From the NCBI RefSeq assembly GCF_008329565.1, contig NZ_NPKT01000002.1, positions 417,125 through 481,124 of the forward strand: a stretch of 64,000 nt of DNA, given 5' to 3'. Shown here piece after piece: positions 29,010-37,490 of the stretch. The translations under genes were made by a program, and so were the position numbers. Each line of letters opens with the position of its first letter. The first letter of the stretch is position 1. Source of the DNA: Mycolicibacterium sp. P1-5 (lineage in GTDB: Bacteria > Actinomycetota > Actinomycetes > Mycobacteriales > Mycobacteriaceae). The notes under the pieces are model-generated. The model was not told the origin of the DNA. It saw only the letters and a list, made by a program, of their open reading frames with translations, and searched no databases.

Positions 29010-29890
29010 CGTTGGACGAGGGCGATGACGCGTTCGGGATACTCGGTCAGGTCCAGCCAGGTGAAGCGCAGTACTTGGTAGCCCGCAAGGACGAGGGCGT
29101 TCTGTTTCATGCGGTCTCGCTCGAATGCCTCCGGGTCGATGTGGAAGGCGAATCCGTCGACCTCGACGACCACCTTCGCAGCGCGGAAAAGCACGTCGAC
29201 CTCGTAGCCGATCACCTTCTGGTTCGCCTTCCACCCGGAGATACCGGAGACGTTGAGCAGCCTGGTGAACAACCGCTCGGCTGTCGACTTGGTGCCGTCG
29301 TCGGCCGCCTGTAGGAGCAGACGCCCCGCGGGAGACCCGTATCTGCCCGTGTTGCGGAGATGAGCCGCCCACAGATGACGCAGTTCGGCATGCCGCTGTA
29401 GAGCTTCGTCCATCAACTTGGGGCCGCCGCCGCGGCGTACCGCGGCCTCGATCGCCGTGAGCGGAAGCGCGGTGACACGCAGTCCGCGGTCCTCGGCGAG
29501 GTCGAGTGGGTTGAGGTTGCGCCGCCGCACGCGAGTTCCGTCGTGGCGTCGGCCGTGGCTGTTCCGCGGCACCGTCACCTCGACGATGTCGGGCGGGAAC
29601 CGGGTCAGCGCGAGCCACCACGCTGCCGCCAGACCGCTGGCACACGCCGAGTGTCCGTAGCCCCAGACCGCCGCCCGCACGCGAGCCGCGTCGGTGAACT
29701 CGCGATCATCGACGAAGAAGACCCCTCGTGAGCACCGCCGCCAATGCCCCGCGCGGACACGTCGCCGTACAGCTTGTTCGGTGAGGCCGGCGTCGTTCGC
29801 CTGGGCCAGGGTGACGACGCCGTCATGGCGGCGCAAGAGATCGTCGAGCACATCGAAGTTGGACGCCTGTGGCACCCCGATCGGTTCCAT
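28991..29890 (-). CDS. AbiEi-like HTH plus DUF559 (Vsr-like nuclease fold) protein
   Basis: This 299-residue protein combines an N-terminal AbiEi/type IV antitoxin-like winged helix (FDVLDDLLRRHDGVVTLAQANDAGLTEQAVRRRVRAG) with a C-terminal DUF559 domain. The latter has the restriction-endonuclease-like signature YEVDVLFRAAKVVVEVDGFAFH (Asp, then ExD) and the RDRMKQNALVLAGYQVLRFTW segment of Vsr/PD-(D/E)xK folds. The ATG at 29890 lies 6 bp from repeat copy B, and the final codons and stop fall inside copy A. DUF559 proteins are abundant and functionally uncharacterised in mycobacteria. Nuclease activity is inferred. Confidence 0.82.
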   Translation of the reverse strand: MEPIGVPQASNFDVLDDLLRRHDGVVTLAQANDAGLTEQAVRRRVRAGHWRRCSRGVFFVDDREFTDAARVRAAVWGYGHSACASGLAAAWWLALTRFPPDIVEVTVPRNSHGRRHDGTRVRRRNLNPLDLAEDRGLRVTALPLTAIEAAVRRGGGPKLMDEALQRHAELRHLWAAHLRNTGRYGSPAGRLLLQAADDGTKSTAERLFTRLLNVSGISGWKANQKVIGYEVDVLFRAAKVVVEVDGFAFHIDPEAFERDRMKQNALVLAGYQVLRFTWLDLTEYPERVIALVQRAISAR

Positions 29891-29895
29891 CCACT

Positions 29896-29949
29896 GTGAT
29901 TTCGGCGCGCGAACCGCCGCTGAGCGAACGGAAACGCGCCGAAATCGCT
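29896..29949 (-). repeat. Palindromic repeat copy B (inverted relative to copy A)
   Basis: Arms of 12 bp (GATTTCGGCGCG at 29898-29909, complement at 29935-29946) flank a 25-nt spacer. Its reverse complement matches copy A at 49 of 53 bases, including 28 identical bases at the outer end. It lies between the DUF559 start codon and the stop codon of the Rv0361-like gene, sharing the last base of that stop, so it is also the leader of DUF559. Confidence 0.85.
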
Positions 29950-30680
29950 CAGGACGCCTGGCAGATCTTCCACTGGTTGTCGCGGAACTGCAGGTCGAAA
30001 CTGCGGGTGGACCGCGTCGCGGGATCGAACGCCATGAACGAGGTGACGTTGGCCTCGGCGTGGTCGCCGTTGACGACCACGTGGTCGATGCTGGCCACCA
30101 CAGGGTACTGCCGGGCCGCGGCCACCCGCGCATGGGTGTCGGACCAGGCAGCGTCGTCGTATGTGACGTAGCCGTCCCGGGTGTGACCGCAAGTGATGCC
30201 GCGCAGGGCGGCCAGGTCGCCGTTCTGCACTGCGCTGTCAAAATGCTGAATGGCCGAGCGGACCATGTCCTCCTGCGTCGCCGTCGCGGAGTCGCGGCGG
30301 GTGAGCAGGACGGTGACCAGGATGGCCACGGCAGCCAGCGCCGCGATCACCGCGATCACCGCGAGCACCAGCGCCCAGCTACGCCGGCGCGTCGCCACCG
30401 TCCGCGGAGGGATGGCCTGCGGCCCGGTTCGCGGTGTGCCCGACGCCGGGAACACTTCGGTCGGCGCCGAGAAGATCTCGGTTTCCGGATCGGGTTCGCG
30501 GTGGATGATTTGTGTCGACCCTGCATCGAATCCCGGTGCGGTGAAACGGCGTTCCGCCGGCGGGTCGGTGGCCCCGAACACCTCGGTGGCCGCATCGGGC
30601 TCCTGAGGCGCCTGCTTATCGCCGGTGGGCGCGACGGGTCCGGTGACCTCGTCGTGGTCGGGCCCGGATGGCTTCGACAT
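29949..30680 (-). CDS. Rv0361-like single-pass membrane protein
   Basis: This 243-residue protein has a Pro/Thr-rich cytoplasmic region containing TEVF/TEIF repeats (TEVFGA, TEIFSA, TEVFPA), a transmembrane helix (about 123-147, WALVLAVIAVIAALAAVAILVTV) and an extracytoplasmic NTF2/DUF4878-like domain (SAIQHFDSAVQNGDLAALRGITCG to QWKICQAS). Two cysteines in the external domain (TCG and KICQ) could form a disulfide. The ATG at 30680 was chosen because the upstream frame is unrelated low-complexity. It is the positional homologue of Rv0361. Function is unknown; the TEVF repeats could be phosphorylation or FHA-binding sites. Confidence 0.78.
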   Translation of the reverse strand: MSKPSGPDHDEVTGPVAPTGDKQAPQEPDAATEVFGATDPPAERRFTAPGFDAGSTQIIHREPDPETEIFSAPTEVFPASGTPRTGPQAIPPRTVATRRRSWALVLAVIAVIAALAAVAILVTVLLTRRDSATATQEDMVRSAIQHFDSAVQNGDLAALRGITCGHTRDGYVTYDDAAWSDTHARVAAARQYPVVASIDHVVVNGDHAEANVTSFMAFDPATRSTRSFDLQFRDNQWKICQAS

Positions 30681-30772
30681 GGGGTGCTGCCGTCCTCCTG
30701 AAGTACTGGTCCTTCTGACCCTAACCGCTGGGTCTCGCCGTCGGCTGGCGGCGGCACCGGCACAATAGGGCA

Positions 30773-31189
30773 ATGACATCGTTTGGTGACCTTCTGGGGC
30801 CTGAGCCCGTGCTGCTGCCCGGGGATATCGAGGCCGAAGCCGAGCTGCTGGCGGGGGAGAAGGCGGCGATCGTCGCCGCGGCTCATCCAACCGCGTCGAT
30901 CGCGTGGGCCACCCTGGCCGAGGAAGCGCTGGCCGAAGACAAGGCCATCACCGCGTACGCCTATGCCAGGACCGGCTACCACCGCGGTCTGGACCAGTTG
31001 CGCCGCAACGGCTGGAAGGGCTTCGGTCCCGTCCCGTATCGCCACGAACCCAACCGCGGCTTCCTGCGTTGTGTGGCGGCGCTTGCCCGGGCCGCCGACA
31101 CCATCGGGGAGACCGACGAGTTCGCCCGCTGCCTCGACCTGCTCGATGACTGCGATCCGGCGGCGCGCGGCCAGCTCGGTCTGGCCTAA
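30773..31189 (+). CDS. DUF3151 protein (Rv0360c-like)
   Basis: This 138-residue protein matches the actinobacterial DUF3151 family: MTSFGDLLGPEPVLLPGD at the N-terminus, and the TPR-like helical core ATLAEEALAEDKAITAYAYARTGYHRGLDQLRRNGWKG. It is cytoplasmic and the function of the family is unknown. It is divergent from the Rv0361-like gene and overlaps the convergent FUSC gene by 4 bp at its 3' end. Confidence 0.88.
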   Translation: MTSFGDLLGPEPVLLPGDIEAEAELLAGEKAAIVAAAHPTASIAWATLAEEALAEDKAITAYAYARTGYHRGLDQLRRNGWKGFGPVPYRHEPNRGFLRCVAALARAADTIGETDEFARCLDLLDDCDPAARGQLGLA

Positions 31190-32961
31190 CGGTCCTGCGC
31201 CAGGGACTGGCGTAGTTCGGTGACCTCGTCGGCCAGGAACGGCAGCGGATCGCTGCGCTCGGGTGCCGGCGCACCGGTGCGCACCGCGCCCGCCAACGCC
31301 GCAAGTGCCTCGACATGCGGTTGGGCCGACCGGCCGCCGAACAGTGAGCGGCCGAACTCGACACCATCGGCGCGGTGCTCGATCGTCCAGCAAGCCGCGA
31401 TCGTGCGGTACGCCAACTGTTCAGTCGCTGTGACCGCGGGCAACAACTTCTCGGCGACCTCCTTCTGACGTGCCGACCCGGCAAGCGCGGCTTCGTCGGA
31501 TTCCCGAAGGGCGATCGCGGCCAGCTGCAGGTCTCGGCGGGCGGCCCGTGCCGCCGGCCCGGTCGTGACACCGCCGGCGACGTAGGGGAGCACCTGTGCA
31601 GCCGCTTCCAGCGTGTGCCCGATTGCGTCGGTCAGCCGGGTGGATTCCTGCCAGCGCACGGCGACCAGATAGACCGCCACCCCGATTGCGCAGCCGATCA
31701 ACGTGTCGATGCCGCGGGCCAGCAGCAGGTGGCCGACGTCGACCGCATGGGTCCCCGAGGAGATGGTCAGCGCCGCGGTGGTGATGAAAACCGTTGCCAG
31801 TGCATAATTTCGGACCACGAGCACTTCGATGACGAAGTTCAGCAAGGCGAGCAGCAGCACCAGCCAGAGATCGTGAGGGTGCAGCGACAGGATCAATCCC
31901 GCCAGTACGAGGCCCACCCAGGTGCCCAGCAGTCGCTCGCCGCCGCGGCGCAAGGTGCGACTGCGGTCGGTGCCCTGATGCAGCACGAGCACCGCGGCCG
32001 CCATCGCCCAGTACGCATGGTCGACGCCCAGGGTCATCGCCGCCGCACCGGATAACAAGGCGCCGACCGTGACGCGCTGCATGATGTGGCGCACCGGCGA
32101 TCCCGGGCTTATCGCCCGCCGCAGCAGGGTGACCAGCGGCGGGCTGCCCAGCGGAATCCGGTCGGCGTCGCGGCTCGCGATGACATCCGGCGGCAACTGC
32201 AGCGCACCGAGTTTGCGAGCCTGCTCGGCGGTCTCCGGCGCTGGGGCGGTTCCCTGCGCGGCGGCGGTGACCGCCATCGTGAACAGCACATGTACCGCGT
32301 GGTTGGCGGCGCGCAACCGATGCAGGACGCTGCTCGGACGTGCTTGCAGCGGTTGATAATTCACCAATACGCTCCACGAGCGGTGCAGCGCGCTGGCCGC
32401 GCGGTGGCGGGTCGCGCGTTCCTGCGGCGAGTGCGCGGCCTCGATGTAGCCGGCGACGGCCTCGGCGGCGGCCGCGACCGCCACCCGTTCCGGCTTGCGA
32501 AAGTGAAACAGCGCGCCGGCCATCTGCACCAGCCAGGCCACCGCCCCACCGGCGAGCACCAGCAGTCCGATCGTCCACGGCGTCAAATGTGCTGCGGAGA
32601 CACCGATTCCGGCCGCGCAGGCGACGACGAAGATGTAGGCGCCGGGCGGACCGACGGTCAGCGCGTTGCACAGCCACACCGCCGCGACCGCGACCGATGA
32701 CACCACCAAAACCCCGAGCCACGGCACCTGCGCCGACCAGTCGCCCAGGGCGACGGCCGCGGCAAGGGACACCACCACCGTCGCCAACTCGATGCCGCGG
32801 TTGGCATAGGGGCGGTCGCCGCCGAACCGCGACGTGAAGGCACCAAGGGTGGCGATCAGGCCGGAACTCATCGCGCCCGCAGCCCAGCCTGTCGTGACGG
32901 GGATGGCTGTGCTGATCGCGGCGCGCAGGCCGATGGGCCAGCGCGGCGGAGTGTTCAACAA
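31186..32961 (-). CDS. FUSC-family membrane transporter
   Basis: The 591-residue protein has two clusters of hydrophobic segments (about 10-150 and 310-460) separated by a soluble region, and a C-terminal soluble domain. This is the FUSC/aromatic-acid exporter (YccS-like) layout. The motif RRGGERLLGTWVGLVLAGL is typical of the second membrane block. The TTG start at 32961 follows the CDF gene stop by 1 bp, so the pair forms an operon. The substrate is unknown. Confidence 0.8.
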   Translation of the reverse strand: MLNTPPRWPIGLRAAISTAIPVTTGWAAGAMSSGLIATLGAFTSRFGGDRPYANRGIELATVVVSLAAAVALGDWSAQVPWLGVLVVSSVAVAAVWLCNALTVGPPGAYIFVVACAAGIGVSAAHLTPWTIGLLVLAGGAVAWLVQMAGALFHFRKPERVAVAAAAEAVAGYIEAAHSPQERATRHRAASALHRSWSVLVNYQPLQARPSSVLHRLRAANHAVHVLFTMAVTAAAQGTAPAPETAEQARKLGALQLPPDVIASRDADRIPLGSPPLVTLLRRAISPGSPVRHIMQRVTVGALLSGAAAMTLGVDHAYWAMAAAVLVLHQGTDRSRTLRRGGERLLGTWVGLVLAGLILSLHPHDLWLVLLLALLNFVIEVLVVRNYALATVFITTAALTISSGTHAVDVGHLLLARGIDTLIGCAIGVAVYLVAVRWQESTRLTDAIGHTLEAAAQVLPYVAGGVTTGPAARAARRDLQLAAIALRESDEAALAGSARQKEVAEKLLPAVTATEQLAYRTIAACWTIEHRADGVEFGRSLFGGRSAQPHVEALAALAGAVRTGAPAPERSDPLPFLADEVTELRQSLAQDR

Positions 32962-32962
32962 C

Positions 32963-33859
32963 TCACCAGTCGGTCTGGCCCGGGCAGTCGTCGGCGCAGC
33001 CGGGTGGTTCGACCTGCACCGTCGCGTGTTCCAGCCCGCGGGCCGACAGCACGGCCCTGGCGTCGTCGAGCACCCGGTCGGAATCCCCGCTACTCGTCAG
33101 GTGCGCGGTCACCATGTCCTTACCCGGCACCAGCGTCCACACATGCAGATCGTGTACTTCGGTGACGCCGTCGACGGCGGCCAGTGCGGCGCGCAGCTCG
33201 TCGACGTCGATGTGGGCGGGCGAGGATTCGGACAAGATCCGCAGAGCGGCGCGGGCCAGCCCGATGGCTCGGGGCAACACCCAGATTGCGACGAACACCG
33301 CGACCACCACGTCGGCATACGGCCAATGCGTCGTCACGTTCACGATGCCGGCGATCAGCACCCCGATGCTGCCGACGGTGTCGGCCACCACCTCCATGTA
33401 GGCACCCTTGACCGCCAGGCTCTCCTCGGACTGCGAACGCAGAAGCAGCACGACGGCCAAGTTGGCGACCAGACCGGCGACGGCGACCACGATCATCGGG
33501 ACGCCGGGGATCTCCGGTGCGTTGCTCAACCGCTCGATCGCCTCGTAGAGGATGAACGCGGCGACCCCGAGCAGCAGTACGGCGTTGGCGACGGCGGTGA
33601 ACACCTCGGCCCGGTGCCAGCCGTAGGTGCGGGCCGCCGAGGCCGGACCGTGGCGCGCCAGCAGCACGGCGGTCAAGCCCATGAACATGGCGACCAGGTC
33701 GGTCAGCATGTGACCGGCGTCGGCCAGCAGGGCGATCGAATTGATCGTCAGCGCGGTGGTCAGCTCGATGACGAAGAAGACGGTCAGGATGCCCGCGGCG
33801 ATGAGCATTCGACTCACCCGCGTGTCACCGCCGTGGCTGTGGTCGTGTCCGGCTCCCAT
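32963..33859 (-). CDS. Cation diffusion facilitator (Zn2+/Cd2+/Co2+ exporter)
   Basis: This 298-residue CDF transporter begins with MGAGHDHSHGG, a His-rich metal-binding N-terminus, which decided the start at 33859 over an upstream frame extension. The HxxxD and DxxxD metal-site residues appear in LLADAGHMLTDL and YMEVVADTVGS, and a cytoplasmic ferredoxin-like C-terminal domain follows (HDLHVWTLVPGKDMVTAHL). It exports divalent metals in exchange for H+. A palindrome just upstream is a candidate metal-regulator site, and the FUSC gene follows directly. Confidence 0.92.
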   Translation of the reverse strand: MGAGHDHSHGGDTRVSRMLIAAGILTVFFVIELTTALTINSIALLADAGHMLTDLVAMFMGLTAVLLARHGPASAARTYGWHRAEVFTAVANAVLLLGVAAFILYEAIERLSNAPEIPGVPMIVVAVAGLVANLAVVLLLRSQSEESLAVKGAYMEVVADTVGSIGVLIAGIVNVTTHWPYADVVVAVFVAIWVLPRAIGLARAALRILSESSPAHIDVDELRAALAAVDGVTEVHDLHVWTLVPGKDMVTAHLTSSGDSDRVLDDARAVLSARGLEHATVQVEPPGCADDCPGQTDW

Positions 33860-33868
33860 GCGAGAAAT

Positions 33869-33888
33869 ATATGCAGAAAAGCGCATAT
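33869..33888 (-). promoter_or_regulatory. Candidate operator palindrome upstream of the CDF gene
   Basis: The inverted repeat ATATGC-N8-GCATAT lies 10-29 bp upstream of the CDF start codon. Its position and AT-rich imperfect dyad are like ArsR/SmtB-family metal-sensor operators, but I cannot assign a specific regulator. A TATATT sequence overlapping it could be a -10 element. Confidence 0.4.
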
Positions 33889-34019
33889 GTCGCAACCATT
33901 GGCGCGTCGCGTGAGTGACGTCACTAAACTGACGAATGCGGTAATTTCTTCCAAGTCACTCCCGGACGGCGGCCACCTGGCTAAGTTGATGTTTGCCAAC
34001 CCGGGGGATGGACTGAGCT

Positions 34020-34052
34020 GGGGGGCAACGACGGAGGGGATCGCTGCCCCCC
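34020..34052 (-). terminator. Candidate hairpin terminator of the M50 protease gene
   Basis: Perfect 8-bp G/C arms (GGGGGGCA at 34020-34027, TGCCCCCC at 34045-34052) with a 17-nt loop lie 16 bp downstream of the stop of the minus-strand gene. There is no U-tract, as is common for mycobacterial hairpins, so its termination strength is uncertain. Confidence 0.45.
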
Positions 34053-34067
34053 GTCTTGGTGTCCGGA

Positions 34068-34838
34068 TCAGGTGAAGGCAGACCAGAACCGGGTCAGCTG
34101 TGAGCCGATCGAGGCCAGGCCGCCCGGAACGCCGGACAGATCGAAGAACCAGAACACCAGGCCGAAGAACCATTGGTTCAAGGCCGGGGCCAGCAGCAGA
34201 AGCAGCAGGAACAGGAAGCCGAACTGCTTGGCCGGCGCCACCGCACGCTGCGTCTCAGGGCTGAGATGCGGCTCCAGCGCCCCGTAGCCGTCCAGGCCCG
34301 GAATCGGCAGCAGGTTCAGCAGCAGCGCGGTGATCTGCAAGAAGCCCAGGAACGCCACCGCCGACCAGAACACGCCGTGGCCGTGGTCGTAAAATATCCG
34401 GGTCACCGCCAGCAGGACGACGGCCAGCGCGAGGTTTGCCGCAGGACCGGCAAGGCTGACGAGGGTGCGCTGACGCGGATGCATGAACCAGGTGCGAACG
34501 TAGACCGCGCCACCCGGTAGCCCGATGCCGCCGAGCGCGATGAACAGTAGCGGCAAGCCCAGCGACAGCAGCGGGCTGGAGTACTTCAGCGGGTTGAGGG
34601 TCAGATAGCCGCGGACCGCGACGTCGTGGTCACCGAAGCGCCAAGCCGTGTAGGCGTGGCCGAATTCGTGCAGGCACAGCGACACCAGCCAGCCGGCGAT
34701 GACGAAGACGAAGACCCCGACGTAGGCGAGCGGCCGCACGGTTTCGGCGGCCAACCAGGCCAGCACTCCGCCGGCGACGGTGATCGCGACGATCACCAGG
34801 AAGACGGGGCTGGGCCGCACCGACTGGCGTGTGATCAT
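34068..34838 (-). CDS. Site-2-protease-type M50 metalloprotease (Rv0359-like)
   Basis: This 256-residue polytopic protein carries the zinc motif HEFGH (SLCLHEFGHAYTAW, about 57-61) and the second metal-ligand segment NLLPIPGLDGYGAL. Five to six hydrophobic helices are visible. M50 family members cleave within membranes; its target is unknown. It corresponds to Rv0359 in M. tuberculosis. It is transcribed away from the divergent PAS-GGDEF-EAL gene, with 120 bp between starts. Confidence 0.88.
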   Translation of the reverse strand: MITRQSVRPSPVFLVIVAITVAGGVLAWLAAETVRPLAYVGVFVFVIAGWLVSLCLHEFGHAYTAWRFGDHDVAVRGYLTLNPLKYSSPLLSLGLPLLFIALGGIGLPGGAVYVRTWFMHPRQRTLVSLAGPAANLALAVVLLAVTRIFYDHGHGVFWSAVAFLGFLQITALLLNLLPIPGLDGYGALEPHLSPETQRAVAPAKQFGFLFLLLLLLAPALNQWFFGLVFWFFDLSGVPGGLASIGSQLTRFWSAFT

Positions 34839-34958
34839 TGGCCCACCTTTTCACGATGCCGGCGGTGGTCGGCGACTGACAGCTCACGGAATCGTTCGTC
34901 GAACGCCATGGCGACGTATCAGAATGGGCATACAGGTCGGATTGCGGAGGGAGCGCAC

Positions 34959-37481
34959 TTGAACCCGACCGAAAACACGGCGGGCGGCCCGATGGCGATC
35001 CGGAAGTGGTGGGGATCCGCCGTCGCGCGTGCAATGGGCATCGCGCGCGGGCGGCGGCAGCACGACCACCGTGCCGAGGCTGACCGATTGTTGCGGGAAT
35101 ATTCGCTCGATTCGGTCATCACCGTCGACACGGCGGGCCATCTGGCGCTCGTCGGCGGCGCATCGATGTCGATGTTCGGCTACCGCGCAGAGGATCTGAT
35201 CGGCCAACCCTTCACGATGCTGGTTCATCCGGACGATGTCCCGCGGGCGCAGCGACACTTCCGCGAGACTTTGCACCAGGGTGATCACGGGCGAGTCGAA
35301 CTGCGTTCGCTGCACCGCTGTGGGGAGGCCCGTGACACAGAGTGGTCGGTAGCGGCCGTCGAATCCGGCGCCGTCACCTTCATCGGCCGCGACATCACCG
35401 ACCGCAGACGGGTCGAGGCGAATCTGCGCCGGGAACGCGACTACCTCGACGCGGTGATCAACAGCCTGCCGGGCGTCTTTTTCCATTACGACCAGGATCT
35501 GCGCATGGTGCGCTGGAACCGCGCCACCCTGGAGTTGACCGGCTATTCGGTCGAGGAACTCTCCACCAAACATCCACTGGAGTTCATTGTTCCAGCCGAC
35601 CGGGCGGGGCTGGGCGATGCGCTCGCCGAGCTCCTCCGGAGCGGTAAGACCGAGGGCGAGGGTCGGTACCGGTTCAAGGACGGAACGACGGTGCCCTATG
35701 TGTTCAATGCCCTGCGGTTCGATCACGACGGCCAGCCTGGGTACGTGGGCGTCGGCCTCGATATCAGCGACCGCAAGCGCGCCGAAGAAGCCTTGCGCCG
35801 GGAGACCGCGATGTTCGAGGCGGTGGTCGACACGGCCCCGGATGGCCTTCTGGTCGTGGACCGTCACAACCAGAAGATCATCCAGAACCAACGGCTCATC
35901 GACCTGTGGGACATTCCGCCGGAACTCAGCGCTGATTGCGACGCCGGTCGGCTGATGCAATTCATAAGCGGCCGCACCGCCGAGCCGGGCGCCTTCCTCT
36001 ACGGACTCGAAGGACTTCACGACGACCCTTCAAAGCGCACTTCTGACGAGGTCCACAGCATTAAAGGCAGTGTGCTGCACCGCTTTTCGAAACCTATGTT
36101 GGACGCATCGGGAACCCATTACGGCCGCATCTGGGCATTCCGGGACATCACCGACTTCCGCATCGCCGAGCAACGGCTACGGCACCTGGCCACCCACGAT
36201 CCGGTCACCGGGCTGCCCAACCGGACCCTCGTCGAGCAGCGAATCGAAGACTTCGTCGCCCAAGGTCGCGACGCCGGCCGTCTGGTTGCGGTGTTCTATC
36301 TCGACCTCGACCGATTCAAAGTCATCAACGACGGTTATGGCCATCCCTTCGGCGATGCGGTCCTTGCTGAGGCAGGCAAACGGCTGGCTTCACTGGTACG
36401 CCCCGGCGATGTCGTGGCGCGCTACGGCGGCGACGAATTCGTGATGCTCCTGCCCGACCTGTCCGATCCCGACGATGCCCGCGTGTTGGCTCAGCGGATC
36501 ATCGAGAACCTCCGGAGTCCTCTCCGGGTCGACGACCGGGAGGTCCATTTGTCGGCCAGCCTCGGAGTCAGCCTCTTCCCCCAGGATGGCCAGACCTCGG
36601 ACGTCCTACTCGCCAACGCCGACGTGGCGATGTACCGGGCCAAGGAGGAGCGCGGCGACGGCTATCAGGTTTTCAGTGCCGAGATGGGTGACCAGGCCCA
36701 ACTTCGGCTGGACCTCGAGGCGGGTCTGCGCGGTGCGGTCGCGGCGGGCCAGCTGTGGCTGGCATACCAGCCGAAGGTCAGTCTGGTCACCGGTCGTATC
36801 ACCGGCTCTGAGGTGCTTTTGCGTTGGGAACACCCGACCCTCGGCCCGGTGCCGCCCAGCAGCTTCATTCCCATCGCCGAGGAGTCGGGGCTGATCACTT
36901 CGATCGGGCAGTGGGTTCTGCACGCGGCCTGCCGGCAGGCGAAAGCGTGGCTCGACTCTGGGCTGGTGGGTGCAGACATCGCGGTCAACATCTCGCCGCG
37001 ACAGTTCCTGCACGACGACATGGTGCCGTGGGTCCTGCGCACGCTGGATGAGATTCGGCTGCCGTCGAAGCATCTGCATCTGGAGCTGACTGAAAGCCTC
37101 ATCAACAGGGACGCCGAGCGAGCGATCGCCAAGGTGAATCACCTGCGATCCGCCGGAGTGAGGTTCGCGATCGACGACTTCGGGACCGAATACTCCGGCT
37201 TCGCCTATTTGCGGCGGTTCCCGGTGGACGTGCTCAAGATCGACCGCTCCTTCGTGGGCACCATGCTCACCGAGCCCGAAGACGCCACCATCGTTCGGTC
37301 GATGGTGTCGATGGGCCACGATCTGGGGATCACGGTGGTCGCGGAGGGCGTCGAAACCGAGGAACAGTTGGCGTTTCTGCGGCGCATCGGTTGTGACGAC
37401 GTGCAGGGGTATTACCTCGGCAAGCCGGTACCGGCCGGGGAGTTCGAGGACTTACTGCGCAGCGGACGACCGCTGGTGTAA
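34959..37481 (+). CDS. PAS-PAS-PAS-GGDEF-EAL c-di-GMP enzyme
   Basis: This 840-residue cytoplasmic protein begins at a TTG with GGAGGGAG nearby upstream; the frame is open far upstream but overlaps the divergent M50 gene. Three PAS-like sensor domains span about 40-150, 160-280 and 285-405. The GGDEF domain has intact GGDEF at 490-494 and an RxxD inhibitory site (RPGD, 481-484). The EAL domain has EVL at 618-620 and DDFGTEYS near 739-746. It should therefore be a product-inhibited cyclase with phosphodiesterase potential. No transmembrane segment is visible, so the signal is probably intracellular. Confidence 0.9.
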   Translation: MNPTENTAGGPMAIRKWWGSAVARAMGIARGRRQHDHRAEADRLLREYSLDSVITVDTAGHLALVGGASMSMFGYRAEDLIGQPFTMLVHPDDVPRAQRHFRETLHQGDHGRVELRSLHRCGEARDTEWSVAAVESGAVTFIGRDITDRRRVEANLRRERDYLDAVINSLPGVFFHYDQDLRMVRWNRATLELTGYSVEELSTKHPLEFIVPADRAGLGDALAELLRSGKTEGEGRYRFKDGTTVPYVFNALRFDHDGQPGYVGVGLDISDRKRAEEALRRETAMFEAVVDTAPDGLLVVDRHNQKIIQNQRLIDLWDIPPELSADCDAGRLMQFISGRTAEPGAFLYGLEGLHDDPSKRTSDEVHSIKGSVLHRFSKPMLDASGTHYGRIWAFRDITDFRIAEQRLRHLATHDPVTGLPNRTLVEQRIEDFVAQGRDAGRLVAVFYLDLDRFKVINDGYGHPFGDAVLAEAGKRLASLVRPGDVVARYGGDEFVMLLPDLSDPDDARVLAQRIIENLRSPLRVDDREVHLSASLGVSLFPQDGQTSDVLLANADVAMYRAKEERGDGYQVFSAEMGDQAQLRLDLEAGLRGAVAAGQLWLAYQPKVSLVTGRITGSEVLLRWEHPTLGPVPPSSFIPIAEESGLITSIGQWVLHAACRQAKAWLDSGLVGADIAVNISPRQFLHDDMVPWVLRTLDEIRLPSKHLHLELTESLINRDAERAIAKVNHLRSAGVRFAIDDFGTEYSGFAYLRRFPVDVLKIDRSFVGTMLTEPEDATIVRSMVSMGHDLGITVVAEGVETEEQLAFLRRIGCDDVQGYYLGKPVPAGEFEDLLRSGRPLV

Positions 37482-37490
37482 CTGCTCGGC

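Larger units (their letters stand above)
28955..29949. mobile_element. Candidate DUF559 unit bounded by inverted palindromic repeats
   Basis: A 995-bp unit consists of copy A of the palindrome, the DUF559 gene and copy B in opposite orientation. The outer 29 bp at each end are perfect terminal-inverted-repeat-like matches. The boundaries coincide with the fba stop (28950-28952) and with the stop of the Rv0361-like gene (29949-29951). I see no target-site duplication and no transposase, so it could equally be a gene captured between two copies of a dispersed repeat. Confidence 0.4.

Noticed and set aside
28955..29949. Conventional insertion sequence around DUF559
   Set aside because: No transposase gene and no target-site duplication are visible, so it is reported only as a repeat-bounded candidate unit.
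31421..32722. 433-codon minus-strand open frame in another frame of the FUSC gene
   Set aside because: It is Arg/Gly-rich shadow sequence, whereas the overlapping FUSC frame shows proper membrane segments.
34626..34958. Upstream extension of the PAS-GGDEF-EAL gene
   Set aside because: It runs antisense through the M50 protease gene and lacks domain character; the TTG at 34959 has a strong GGAGGGAG upstream.
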